Position numbers and translations under genes: made by a program. A DNA stretch of 64,000 bases, from the NCBI GenBank assembly GCA_026168455.1, contig CM047426.1, positions 24,660,528-24,724,527 on the forward strand. The letters are read 5' to 3'. The DNA comes from Theocolax elegans (Eukaryota > Arthropoda > Insecta > Hymenoptera > Cerocephalidae). Below the pieces are notes generated by a model. It was not told where the DNA came from. It did not search any database and worked only from the letters and a program-made list of their open reading frames with translations. Positions 49,601 to 62,461 of the stretch are shown in pieces (position 1 is the stretch's first letter; the number at the start of each line of letters is the position of its first letter).

Positions 49601-52600
49601 AAAAGTTGAGCGTTCAATCACGAATCCTTTGCGAATCTGGTTTCTGTATATAAATGTATAATGAACGTCGATATAAATAAAGTGTCGGTAATACAATTTA
49701 CGATATAGCTTGAATATTAATATGAAATAAAAAATTGATGAAGGAACGCGAAAATAAACGGCTTTAAACTATTACGTAATTCTTAAATATATTTTGGTAA
49801 TAGCTTTTTTATTCAAGCATAATTATTAACAAATTTTAAACATAAATAACATCTTCTCTTCGATAGTCTGTTAATAATATGCTAAAACTCGACGAAAATC
49901 AAACTCGTTTTGACCACTATCTATAACTGGTATAGTTTAACTATTCGCACATATATTAAATTTTAAAATACGAAACACAGTTACACTTCATTTAAACTTT
50001 ATGCACTTTGTAAGTTAATAACGATGAGAGTCCCGATAAAAATAGCACTGATTAAATTAATACATTTATATATGTTTAGTAAATAATAAATAATAATCTG
50101 CAAATTGCACTGACAATTAAGAACAATTGTACGAATAATTTAATAAAAGAACGATAATTTAAAGTTATTGTTGAATCTTTATTTATATTAACGATTCGCA
50201 ACCTAAATCTTTATAGTACAATGAGAACGATATAACTGTAATAATTGATGTTAACTTACATACAGAAGTAAAAAGGTTTTAAAATATATATTTTTATTTA
50301 GAACAGATTAAATATGTGAATAAATATACTACATCTATGACCAACTGATAAAATAAGATAAAACAAATCAATTGACACATTAAAAAGTCCAGAATATGTG
50401 GATGAATATTCCAGTGTTCTTAAAAACTCAGTGACTCAAAATCGTAGAAGTGTGACACTTTCATTGATTTTAATTTAAAAGGTTGTGCAACGAAATTCAT
50501 AGTACTTTACGGATGATAAAAAGATTAGGAAACAAGAAGAGAAAACGAGATTTAACATTGATTACGAAGCAACGTTAATGATTCCATACAAATTTCGATA
50601 ATGACAGTCTCGTTCAGATCAGAAAAGTAAATAGCACCCCGTGAATTTCCGTTCGTTACACGCACTTATCTATATATATGTATATATATATTGGAGGGTA
50701 ATCAGGAATTTAGGCTGTATAAGTTTCTGTCGTTAGCAACGATTTACAATTTAATGGGTTTTTCTTCCTTCCTAAATCGGAGGGATAGGCAAGGTTCCCT
50801 TTCTCGTCTTTTATAGGATGTTTGCTCATTGTACATTACGTAATAATTCATTGCCTTTTTTTTATTTCAATCTATACATAGAATAAATGTATATTTGCAA
50901 TAAATTTATTGCACTTAAAATTGACAATTGTACTAAACAATCGAATGAAAGTGATCGCATTGATTCGATATTTCTTTTAAATTTTTATTTACAAAAAATA
51001 TTATTTAACGAATTACTTTTATTTTTTAAAAAATTAACAAACTATCTAAGACGAGTGTCAACTTTTTTTCTTTTAATAAGGGTGAAGAAGACATTAATTA
51101 TAAACGACAATTAATTACACGGACGATTGTCTTTGATGATTATCGTACCGCTGTGCGAATTAAAATTATTCGATCTGGTTGTTTGATAAAGGAAATTGTA
51201 TACGTCGCTCGGGTTCATAGGACGAAAAGTTCTCTGTGAATTTCATGAATAACAATGAACTTAATTAATGAGCAGTCTCCTAAAACGATTTTTATTTCAA
51301 TTTATCCCACTAATAATTCCGGTTAATACATTGGTCTACAGTTTTCTGCATCATCATAGAGTCAGCCAAAAATTAACACTTCACCAAGTAAATGTTAGTA
51401 CTACAAAATAGACTTAATAAAATAAAGGTAAATATAAATAAGAATAAAACAGAACGAATACAAAAATAATATGAATTTAACAACAAAGCTCGAATAAGCT
51501 TTACATCGGTAAATTCCTTAATGTATATAATGATCACCGTATAAAACGTTTGGGAAGAGTGCATTTACCTCTAATCAAAGTCACCAAATAAACAAGAGTA
51601 ATAAAAGTTTACCGTGTCTATCGTAACTCTTTGTCCTAAATTTGACATGAAATAATTCAAGACGTATGATTTATTGGAACGAGTATTAATTCCATTGATA
51701 CGCTCAAGTTAAACGTCATACCTTGTTAATCCCACCAATGTAATTGTTACAAGACTATAATTCATTGCATGCAGAGATTGCATGCATCGAACGTAATACG
51801 TTGGCAAAAAACAATATGTCATTATAAAATATATTTAATTGAAACTCTTTGTTTCATCAAGTAATTGATGAGTATTTGGATAAAAAAAACGAAAATGATT
51901 GCAAAAAAACGTGCACCTATATATAATGCACACATCCCATTGTTTTGGAGAATAGGGAAGGTTTTCTTTTATGTACCAATAACTCTCCCTACACATATAT
52001 ACGGATCCCAGAATTCAATCGCGATACAGTCAGAAAGAGAATCGACTGTTATCGTATAATTTTCCTATTGGTTAGGGGTTACCGTATACATACATAGTAG
52101 AGAAGAGCAATATATACTGATACACGTACACACATACACACGCACGCACACGCGCGTACATTTAGGTGTATACTATTATATGGGTTTTTCGTACGTGGCC
52201 GCGTGGCAGATGAAAAGGAACGCAGCAAATTTAATCAATCTACGGGTTAAGTAAACCAAGCCGTCTTTAATTAACAACTTCCCGTATAGCTGTAACCTTT
52301 TCCTTGATGGTTACTTTTTCCTTTTATCCGTGTAATTTTTCGCCGTACAGTTTTTGCAGGAATTATTCATCGAGTTTGCCGATTTACTGCACCTACTCAT
52401 CTACTTTGTGCGAACCGTTCCATTTTTAGTTCGTCGTCTTTCAAGGCAGTTTAGAATGCACGGGACGAAAGTGTGTGTAAGGGCATCACTGGCTTCTGGG
52501 TCGTCGAACGCTATACTGACGATACGATTATATTAGATTATATTAAGGCGGCTCAACGTTGAAAGCTTCGACCGTACTTTTTATAAACGATGCTGTATTT

Positions 52601-55600
52601 TTCATATCGAGTCAATACGACTGTTCTCCTGCGGCTATCAAATTTTCTTTCGTTACTCTTTGTATAACTTATATATTTTGAATTTAAAAAAAAAAACAAT
52701 TATTATTTAGTTAGTTATAAACATAGTTATATAGCTTATTTTTATACTTACAAATTATAATTTTCCTTATAGATTTAATTTAGAAAAGTTATACATGTAT
52801 CAGAAAGTATGCCTATACCTTTAAAATTTCTATATAAAATTTTCTAGAATATAATTATTAAAATGTTTAAGCTGTGAATAGTACGAATATAAATGTATTG
52901 TCAATACCTTTGGTTACTTTTTTTTAATTACAGGAGTAACTGTTGCAAATAAAACATAGTTAATGCGTACATCAAATATTTGTCTGGTATATTATACACA
53001 GTTTAATCAAAGAAACTACGCGGAGTTTTATCTAGGTTAAGGAGTGTACAATATAGATCTAAATATTTTCTATTTAGGTCAGACTTTATTCTTTACGTGA
53101 CATTATTATGTTACTTTAATCGCATCCCGTTCCATTAAAATGCTAAAAGTAATATATCATATCAAATAATTATAATATCGAGATCGAAAGAGAAAAGAAA
53201 GTGAATCGATTGAACTGAAAATCTTCTTTCGGATGGGTTGTCCCTCAATCCTTATAGAATCTTCGCACCGCAGGTTCACCGATATATAACGTTTCACTCG
53301 CATTAATCGTAATCGAGACGAAAACTATATAAAGGAGGAAAGAAGAAAACTACCCTTCTCAATCTCTAAGCGATTTATATATACACTACCGGTCAATTGC
53401 TTTTGCCCACTTCGACTCAACTTTACCCGTTACAAAAAGTATCATAACTTGGGTAAAAATTGAGATAAATAATCGTTCGACAGCTCATTTAAAAGCTTGA
53501 AGCAAGGGCTTTTTAATGGTTTACCGTGCCTATTTAAATTTTTTGTTTTTTAATGTTTTTAACATAAAAATCAAAATGTATAAAATTCGGATTTTCTTGT
53601 TCGTCTTCATTTTAAAACTGCACTTCAACCAAACATCGGAAAATAATTTTATAAAAAAAATTGAAAAGCTTGAATCAAGAGCTTTCGAACGCACTATATT
53701 AACATTGTTTTAAAGTCCTTTTTACGTTTTGACTGGTGGTTTTCTTTTTAAACACGTCTTTTCTTCAACTTTATGTATCTCGGAAGGATTAAATTTAAAA
53801 AAAAAATGTCTAGGAGAAAAAATGTATGATTTTATCTTAAGATTATGTACAAATTTTTTCAGATTGTTTAGAATTTTTTTTTTTAATTTATATAGTTATA
53901 TATAGTTTAGAAAATTCTTTATAATCAATTCATTTATCAAATTAAAAAAAAAAAAATTCTAAACAATCTGAAAAAATTTGTACATAATCTTAAGATAAAA
54001 TCATACATTTTTTCTCCTACACATTTTTTTTTTAAATTTAATCCTTCCGAGATACATAAAATTGAAGAAAAGACGTGTTTAAAAAGAAAACCACCAGTCA
54101 AAACGTAAAAAGGACTTTTAAACAATGTTAATATAGTGCGTTCGAAAGCTCTTGATTCAAGCTTTTCAATTTTTTTTATAAAATTATTTTCCGATGTTTG
54201 GTTGAAGTGCAGTTTTAAAATGAAGACGAACAAGAAAATCCAAATTTTATACATTTTGATTTTAATGTTAAAAACATTAAAAAACAAAAAATTTAAATAG
54301 GCACGGTAAACCATTAAAAAGCCCTTGCTTCAAGCTTTTAAATGAGCTGTCGAACTATTATTTATCTCAATTTTTACCCAAGTTATGATACTTTTTGTAA
54401 CGGGTAAAATTGAGTCGAAGTGGGCAAAAGCAATTGACCGGTAGTGTATACCCTTCTTCTGCGATTGCGTAACAGTCACGATCGTAATTTTGATGCGAGC
54501 GTCCAGACCATTAGGTTGACCCGGTTTTTCGTAAATACACGCACGCGCGCGCGCACACACACAACACTGTACTTACGCATAGCACGAAAGTTGTGTTTTT
54601 TTTTTCGGTTATACACGAAGTCGTCCGGGAACGTGAACGCAGTGACGCATACATGTATACATATATGTATACGACACCGTATAGATCGATAAAATTTTAC
54701 CCTTAATTTCGTCCCCTTTTAATTCCGCCTCTTTTTTCTTTCGACCAGGCTCTTACACGTCATCGTCGTTCACGACGCGCGCGTAGGCTGCGCGTGCAGT
54801 CGAATGACCGGCTCCCGACTTCGTCCTATACGGAATGCAAATGCCTCGTTTTTCTTTACTGGGATATTACTTCAGTCCATATATACGACTTATTTACATA
54901 CACTATACCTCTTCCTACGAATATTAGGAGCACGATTTTACTCTCATTTTAATATTTCAACTTTCCACATTTTGTTTACTATCTTTCAATTGGAATTTTT
55001 TTAGTAATTATCAATGTTTACATATCGCAACGCGCGAAATAGCAATACGAACTTTTCATTAAGAACTAAGTTGCAATAATAATTTATTATATTTGGATGA
55101 GATAGTGTAAATGTTTATTTAGGTCTCGGTAAACGTATATATAGAAAGACATTTATTCAGTAAAAAAAGTAATTGCTTTTTCAAGAACTGTCTATATCTT
55201 ACAGGTAGAATTAAATACACGAAAAAAATATTTTTATTAATTGCTCGCGAATTTCCCATATCGATGATTGTTTATTGCTTTTCGAAACAAATTCTAATCA
55301 AATACATTCATCCTAAGGGAGAGTGGTGAATCCCAATTAATAATTTAGAAACTATTATTTTAATAGACAGACTGGTCATCTTATGAATTTCAGATCGTTT
55401 TATTCAAAAAATTATTTAGTTAATTAAAAAATAACATCTCTTTTTGCAACGTGTCAATAAAGCTTTTTATATGAAATTTTTCAAAAATTCAAAGGAAAGT
55501 AAAAGAAATTCCAATAAATATATAAACCTATCGTGTTTCTATTTTAATTATGTATATATACATATTTTACCTATTCACTATATACTTTCGATACGTCGCG

Positions 55601-58600
55601 TAAAATTGACTTATAATGTATATAGTTTGCAATATCTCCGAAGCACACTTAAACAACATTAACGGAGGACAAGGAGGAAATATACACATTTTCATCGAAA
55701 TCCATAACTAAAAGATGACAAATATTAGATAAGCACGCGACAAGATCGCTTGTAAATAAAAAGGGAAAAAAATGAAGTCTATTTATAAATTTGTCGTACG
55801 TTTTTTTTTTGCTTGCAGCACTCGTGAGGAAGCCCAATCACAACAAATACGTCGCCTGTTACTTTCAGAGTTGGGCAATTTATCGGAATGGCGATGGAGG
55901 CATCACTATCGGAGACATCAAGGCTGAGTACTGCACCCATTTGATTTACGCTTTCGCTGGACTTGAACCAGAGACTTACATGATAAGGAGTCTCGACAAC
56001 TTTGCTGATTTGGATAATCAAAATGGTAATTTTCTTTATAATTTTTTTATTGTTTTGTTTATAGTGATCGTTTTGATAATCTTACAATTAGATATTTTAT
56101 CACATGATAGTCGTTACATTAACAAATTAATCTAAACAAATTGTGTATAGATACGATACTAAAAATGAAAAAGAATATGTGAAAAGAGTGTTATTAGCTT
56201 AAAAATATTAAACTTCAAATTTCCTGTTTTTTATCGGTGCTTCATAGCACTTGTAATTTATTAGAGCCATAATCAAATTGAAAAAAGAATTTAATTAGAT
56301 TCAGATTAACTGTGATAAAATATCTTATTATATATAAACAATATTTGTATGTGTTTACAATTGTAAAGTAAAAAAGTTTATATAAAGTAAAAATAATTTT
56401 TACAACTTTGATATAGATTATTTGCTCATGTAAAATATACCTTATATATTATACAATTCGCTATTAATCTATTTCAACCACTTTTCAGTTATTTTGTAAA
56501 AAATATAGAAACATAATTGATTTGCTATTATTAAATTAAAATTATTTTTAGATATTATTGGAGTTTTTGAGCATATTTTTTACATAATTTTATTATTAGA
56601 ATTAAGTTTATTGATGTACATGTATAGGAATTTCCATGAATAACAGGCTACCGGGCAGGTTTGTCGAGTTTATCACATATAAATGCATTGTTTTCTCGTT
56701 CACAGATTAATCCTCATGTTTGGAAAAAGACATAAATCGATAGATATTTTCCTGATCTCTTGATTAGTCTTTTGTTATATTCTTGTACTTTTTTGTTCAT
56801 CCATTTGCCTGAATTGATCTTATTAATGATTTTTTTTATCAACTGTAATTTTATTTATTCCTTCTTTTTTAATTGGAGGAAACAAATGTGAAGTTTCTGA
56901 GTTTGAAGAAAATTTCAATTCTAGTCGTTTACTATCAGGTCTCTGATTTTGAGGCGATAAACTCACGACAAAACTATTGTATATTAATATTTCTTATGGC
57001 GATAAAGTAGTTTCAATTACTTTTAGTAAAAAAAATAAGAGATCGATTGTCTGTTTATATTAATGAGAAACTCAGTATTAGTCATCTAATAGGAAACTCT
57101 AATTCTAATTTTATTTCTGCTTAAAATTGTAAATCAAGAGTCGCAAATTTTAAATTTCTCAAATAAAAAAAGAGAATGATTTACCAATCTAGATTAGTTG
57201 AATGATTTGGTACATTGGAGAGATTGCTACATTCTCTCAAGAATTAATTCCTTTAACTTTTAGAGGACGTGGATTTTCTGGTTTAAAAAGAGTTTCTATT
57301 CTCACTAAAATTAATGTCTAAAAATATTAGATCACTAATTTTAGACACTGTAAGTGACAGGTACCATCTCCGTCCTCTAAAAGTGAATTTAAAAATTAAG
57401 AGAGAATGGTCGATCCTTGAAATGGTAAAATGAATGCCTGGGAATAAAATTAATTAAAATCCATCAGAAAAATAAAAACAATCTATCGATCTATATCTTA
57501 GTTTTTTTCTAAACATAAGGGTTGAAACGTGAGCGAGTTAACAAATTTCTTTTTACACGAAAATCCGCGTTTTATGGACACTCCTATACATAAATTAGTA
57601 TATAAAAATAATATATTTTTGTAGATGCAACGTAAATATGTATAAAATATGAGTGTTAAGAATAGACTTACTGATTATAGTTATATATTGCATATTTGTG
57701 TTTTAAGTGAATTTCCATAATATATTTTAAACAATATTTGTAAGTAAATGTGTATGTTACGTATCTGATGAAATTAATGTCACTTAAAACACTTGCAAAA
57801 ATTATACACAGTGGATAAAATAATGTATGTTATTATTTTATTTTGTAGCTGTAAAATGTTTTGGTCACAAATTCAATACTTCAACACACGATGAATTGCA
57901 ATCATAAAAACAAAAACATGGACACTTGTATACCTACAAAAATATAATTATACCATCTAATATTCAATTAAGATTTGTTTTAGTGTGATCCGACAAGTAT
58001 ATACCCTCCATTTTTATATTTTTCTTTGTACTCTTTTTTTTCTTCAATTTTATAAACGGAATACATACACCAAATACAAGTTCCTTCACAAAAAAGTGTA
58101 AATATATATATATATAGATTGTATTTGTATAGTTTATGTTATTATATGAACTTATTAAATATTAAACTGGTATTTAACAATCCTCAAGTAGGAGTGCTCT
58201 ACTGTAACCGTAATGATTTTGTGTGTGAACCTTAGTCGACAATCGTGGGATCAAAGAATTCATTTTAATAAATGTTTTATATGGAAAGTAACATTTTCTA
58301 CAGGCAAAGGTGGATACAAAAATATAACGCAGCTACGATATCGATATCCTGGATTAAAGGTGTCTTTAGCTCTTGGTGGATGGAACGAGGGGAGTTACAA
58401 TTATTCCATGATGGCAAGAAAGCAAGATCGAAGAAGGAAATTCACCAAAAGCGTTGTTGATTTTCTAAGGTTATTATAGCACAATACACCATTTTCATAC
58501 GAAAACAATAATTTTATTGGACAATACGTTATTTATAATTTATTTTCTTTTATTTATTAAGCTTTCAAATCTTTACAGACTTATTCGCTATCTATAATTT

Positions 58601-60612
58601 ATTTATTTTACGTTACTTGCAATTTTATTCAGTCATTTAAATATTAATGTTGTTATATGTTTTCTAAAGTTTCTTGGAATCAAAATTAGTAGTATGGTTT
58701 AAATTTATTTAAAGTTTCTTGGAATTAATAGTATACAAATACTTCTAATGTACAATTTTACTGTAGTATTAAAAAAAAAATAATTTCAGAACATACAATT
58801 TTGACGGTCTCGATTTGGATTGGGAGTTCCCAACGGCAAGAGGCGGTAGAGAAGATGACAAGCACAATTTCGTATTACTTTTGCAGGTGTGTACATTCAT
58901 ATCATATCAATCTCAATTTATATATAGGCGAATCACGTATTACGAAGTTAATACATTACCTTTTGAGACGCGAAGGTAAATTATTAAAATATTGTAAATT
59001 TTAGGATCTCAAGGAAGCATTTAGGCCGCACAATTTCCTTCTGACTGCTGCAATCTCAGCGGATACAGAATCAATGGAGACTCGTTACGATCTTAGGTCA
59101 ATGTCGAAATATTTGGATCATATCCACGTGATGACGTACGATTACCACGTCTTAGAAGGACAAGTCGTAATGCCTAATGCCCCGCTTGATGAAGTGGTGC
59201 GTAAAATTCAACTATTTGCAAATTCATAATTCTAATGTGACTTTGAAATATATAATGTTAATTTTGTGTTCGATCAGAACAAAACATTGAACTACCTGTT
59301 AAGAAGCGGTGTACCGGCCAGCAAATTTATTTTGGGTCTTCCAACATACGGAAGAGGTTACGTACTTGCAGAACCACTCAGATCTCAGGATGAAAATCCT
59401 ATTGGGAAACGTAGCGAAAAACATAGTTGGGCAGGTCCTTACAGTAATCAAGAAGGTTTCTTAGGTTATAACGAGGTACCTATATTTTGCACTTTTATAA
59501 TGTAATTTTTCAAAATGTATTGTGACTTCAATATAAAGTAGATTGTTTATCAATGTATTATAGTTGAATGTTTATGTTAATCCAAGACATTTATATGTAG
59601 ATTTTACCGTTGAACATATAGATTAATGTCATAATCTTATTAATTAATTAATTTAATGAATTTAATGAATAATCAATATCAAAATGTGTATTTTATTTTA
59701 GGGAATAGATATATAATGAAATTCGCATTTTTGTTTCGTTTACTTTTAGGTCTGCACCTATTTTCTTGACAGAGATCCATGGATAGGTAAATGGGACAAT
59801 TTAAGCAGCACACCCTATGCCGTCTTTCAGAGGAAGGTTATTGTGTACGACAACCCAAAGAGTTTGCAGGCTAAGGTAACTATATATCTATTTTGAATAA
59901 CTGGAATTTTATTTTTCATAAATTAAACTGGAATGAATGAGAAAAGAAGATTAATTACTTGTACATTAAAGACTTAGGGTTACCTGTTAATCAATTCAAT
60001 TTGATGCTTTTGCGATTGCACATAGAAGATTATGTCAAGTAAATTCTGCGAAAACAAATTAATAAGTATTTTTTATTTATTCACAGTAAATAAGTTAAAA
60101 TTGTTTACATGCCGAGTATCCAACTATCAATTATGCACGAAAAAATTATCTATTGTTAAAACAATATAAGCTTAGTATAGTTGCTCCGTAAAATTCATAT
60201 AACTATCACAGATAATGATCATTTAAAAAAAATAATTATTCAACAACGTTTAAAAAAAATTAGAAAAAATTGTATTTCGTTTTCGTGTTACCCTAAATGA
60301 GCTAAAAGGAAATGAAAATACAAAAGGAAGCGGTAACACGATCTTTCAAAATCGTTTCGACAGGTCCATTTAGCGATGAAAAAGGGCCTAGGAGGCGTAA
60401 TGGTTTGGAGCATTGACACGGATGATTTCAACGGAAAATGCGTATCAGAACGCAAGTACGAGCGTGGTGAATATCGAGACCATACCTTCCCCCTGATGAA
60501 AGCGATAACTTACGCGCTCGAAAGGGACGCCACGGGCGATGCCGGTATCGCTAGTCCTCTCAACTGTCTGATGCTGATTATTTTCACAAGTTTGACCGCT
60601 CTGACACTGTAA
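46642..60612 (+). CDS. GH18 chitinase, secreted or GPI-anchored (probable Cht2 type)
   Basis: Family 18 glycoside hydrolase that cleaves chitin beta-1,4 links, probably at the cell surface or in cuticle/peritrophic matrix. Exons: 46642-46705, 55819-56025, 58304-58469, 58790-58886, 59005-59196, 59278-59475, 59750-59875 and 60364-60612. Phases agree and give 432 residues. A signal peptide ([18 protein letters not shown]) is followed by one catalytic barrel with all family motifs: [10 protein letters not shown] (about 112-121), [10 protein letters not shown] with the acid/base Glu at about 158, MTYDYH (about 221-226), GLPTYGRGY and [17 protein letters not shown]. There is no chitin-binding CBM14 domain. 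The last 17 residues ([17 protein letters not shown]) are hydrophobic after a small-residue stretch, as in a GPI-attachment signal. The complete DxxDxDxE motif rules out a catalytically dead IDGF. The Cht2 (group VII) label is a guess from the domain layout. Confidence 0.93.
46706..53383. other. Chitinase intron 1, 5' part
   Basis: AT-rich intron DNA. It includes a GC-richer patch at 49020-49180 and a low-complexity ACAC/CGCG stretch at about 52120-52160. Open frames of 60-106 codons, the longest at 49189-49509, have no recognised domain and no splice support. Large first introns of insect genes often hold enhancers, but none can be identified from sequence alone. Confidence 0.4.
53384..54446. 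mobile_element. 1.06 kb near-perfect palindrome with Tc1/mariner-like tips
   Basis: Arms 53384-53885 and 53940-54446 are reverse complements with only a few differences; the AT-rich loop is about 55 bp. The tips read CACTACCGGTCAATTGC and are bounded by TA on both sides, the target dinucleotide of Tc1/mariner elements; many Tc1-like ends share CACTACCGGTCAA. No transposase is encoded: mirrored 65- and 125-codon frames in the two arms come from the palindrome itself. It is best read as a non-autonomous fold-back derivative, inserted in chitinase intron 1 and recent judging by arm identity. Confidence 0.85.
54447..55818. other. Chitinase intron 1, 3' part
   Basis: AT-rich intron DNA with an AC/CG low-complexity run near 54540-54565 and a moderately GC-rich patch at 54740-54810. 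It ends in the pyrimidine-rich acceptor at 55800-55818. No gene seen. Confidence 0.4.
56690..57540. mobile_element. Degenerate inverted-repeat element in chitinase intron 2
   Basis: The left end (CTCGTTCAC, then TTAATCCTCATGTTTGG and ATCGATAGAT) pairs imperfectly with the right end (ATCTATCGAT, then ATAAGGGTTGAAACGTGAGCGAG). An inner pair, AGAGGACG at 57261-57268 and CGTCCTCT at 57372-57379, sits in a second imperfect repeat. The arms are eroded by indels, and there is no coding frame. It is probably an old DNA-transposon derivative of about 850 bp. Confidence 0.5.
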
Positions 60613-62007
60613 GACACCTGCCGGAACCTGCTACCAGGGTGCATAAGATACCTTTAACTAGATGTCAAAGCATCAGGAAAGTACTTGGCTCCTTCATCAT
60701 CATTTATCAATATCAACATCGATAAATAGACAAAATTTTAGATAAATATTATTTTAATATGGAAAAGTTACGTATTATGCGGTAACTTAACCAATTCCAT
60801 AAATATGTGTGTTCATATTTAAATTAATTTTCCTTTCACGTTTTATAACGCTAAATTTTTACAAGATTTACGGTTTTTGGTTTTTGATCAATTACTTTTT
60901 TCTAGTTAAAACTTTACAGGTGACAATTGCGATAAATTCGTACTCCATTCACATTCTATTTAGTAATAGAAAAATTAGTTTATTTTTGAGACTGTATTCA
61001 TTTTTTATGAAAGGACAGTTCAAGAAATGAATGTTGATTCGGAGATACAAACCGCGGAAGATATAAGATCGAAAATTTACATTGCGCATCGTATACAGAA
61101 TTATATATATATATACACATGTAAACAAAATATCGATATGTATATTATATTTATTGAGTATGTGTGGTACGCTGGTATATAATTCGCTATTTTTTCAATT
61201 GAAACTGCCTTGCATCGCATGCTTGAAAAATTGTCTTATCAAGGCAGCCCGGATATTACGTGAGTATCTGATTATCGTGCCTCGAAATTCATAGGCCTAA
61301 AGTAAAAGGGCAATCAGTACATTTCTTGTAAAAATGCAGTGTATCAATCACGCTAAAAATTGTGTACGATCAATATTATTGATTGTTTGAAGCATATACA
61401 ATGTACATGGATATTAATCTCAATTTTTCTACACAAAATTAATTGACGCAGATGATATATTTAAATGGCAAACTAGAGAAGAAAATCAGATATTCATAAT
61501 GTAAAGTGCATTTACATACGTACATATACCATTGTGCATTTATATCAAATGAATAGACTAATGACAGTACTTCCAGAATTTTATATAATATTAATGTTTT
61601 TCCCTTAATTTTAAGTAACAAATGCCCTTTTCACTTTTGATTGTGTGTATCACTCAAGCGAGATTTTGTACGCAATGTTGAGTCACTATAATCGTAATAT
61701 ATATGAATTCTATATTATTATATAGGTATATAAACATTGTAAAAGAATCCAGGGCTACGTTCCCTTTGCCTAAAAAGTATTTTTAATTATTACCGCATGT
61801 ATAAATATTTTAGTAAAGTTAGCATTTTGTATTTATTAAATTCACTTCATCTCGTAACTTCCTTCAGTTGAAAAGTATAAAGTTATATATAAAATATTAG
61901 AAAATGTTAAATGCAACATTTTGTATTTATAGTATATAATTTCAAACAAATTTTTCATTGAAGGAAGTGTAGGAATTACGTAAATATATAAAATAACAAT
62001 AGTTTTG

Positions 62008-62008
<1 letters not shown>

Positions 62009-62043
<35 letters not shown>

Positions 62044-62060
62044 ATGTGTGTGTGTGTGTA
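62009..62060. repeat. Compound (TA)n-(TG)n microsatellite
   Basis: About 25 bp of TA repeats followed by TG-rich repeats. Confidence 0.9.
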
Positions 62061-62416
62061 TACCAATACACTGAAGTTCAAAATCTTTTGGCCCAATAAT
62101 TGCATAAAATATCAAATTTTTATTTTTTATTATTTTTATAAATCAAAAGGCGCGACAGCGCCTGACGCAAAGTGTATCTATTAAACTTTATACTATATTA
62201 AAAAGATAGACAAAACATCTTCGTTCAATGTGTTGCCCAATTTCAAGAAAAAAATTTCTTTAAAACTATAGTTAAACATTAAACATATTTATGCATTTCC
62301 AATTTTTATACGTTGATTTTCGCGAAAATAAAAAGTTTTAAAATTTTTATTGTAATTTTTGTTAGAATGCGTGAAAAGATTGTAAGCGGTAGTGCTCCCC
62401 CACATACACACACCCA

Positions 62417-62420
<4 letters not shown>

Positions 62421-62458
<38 letters not shown>
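62421..62458. repeat. (TA)n microsatellite
   Basis: About 38 bp of TA repeats just after an AC-rich run. Confidence 0.9.

Positions 62459-62461
<3 letters not shown>

Noticed and set aside
53516..54314. Protein genes in mirrored frames of 65 and 125 codons starting [12 protein letters not shown]
   Set aside because: The same frame appears in both arms of a palindrome, is Phe/Lys-rich and has no domain; it is a by-product of the inverted repeat.
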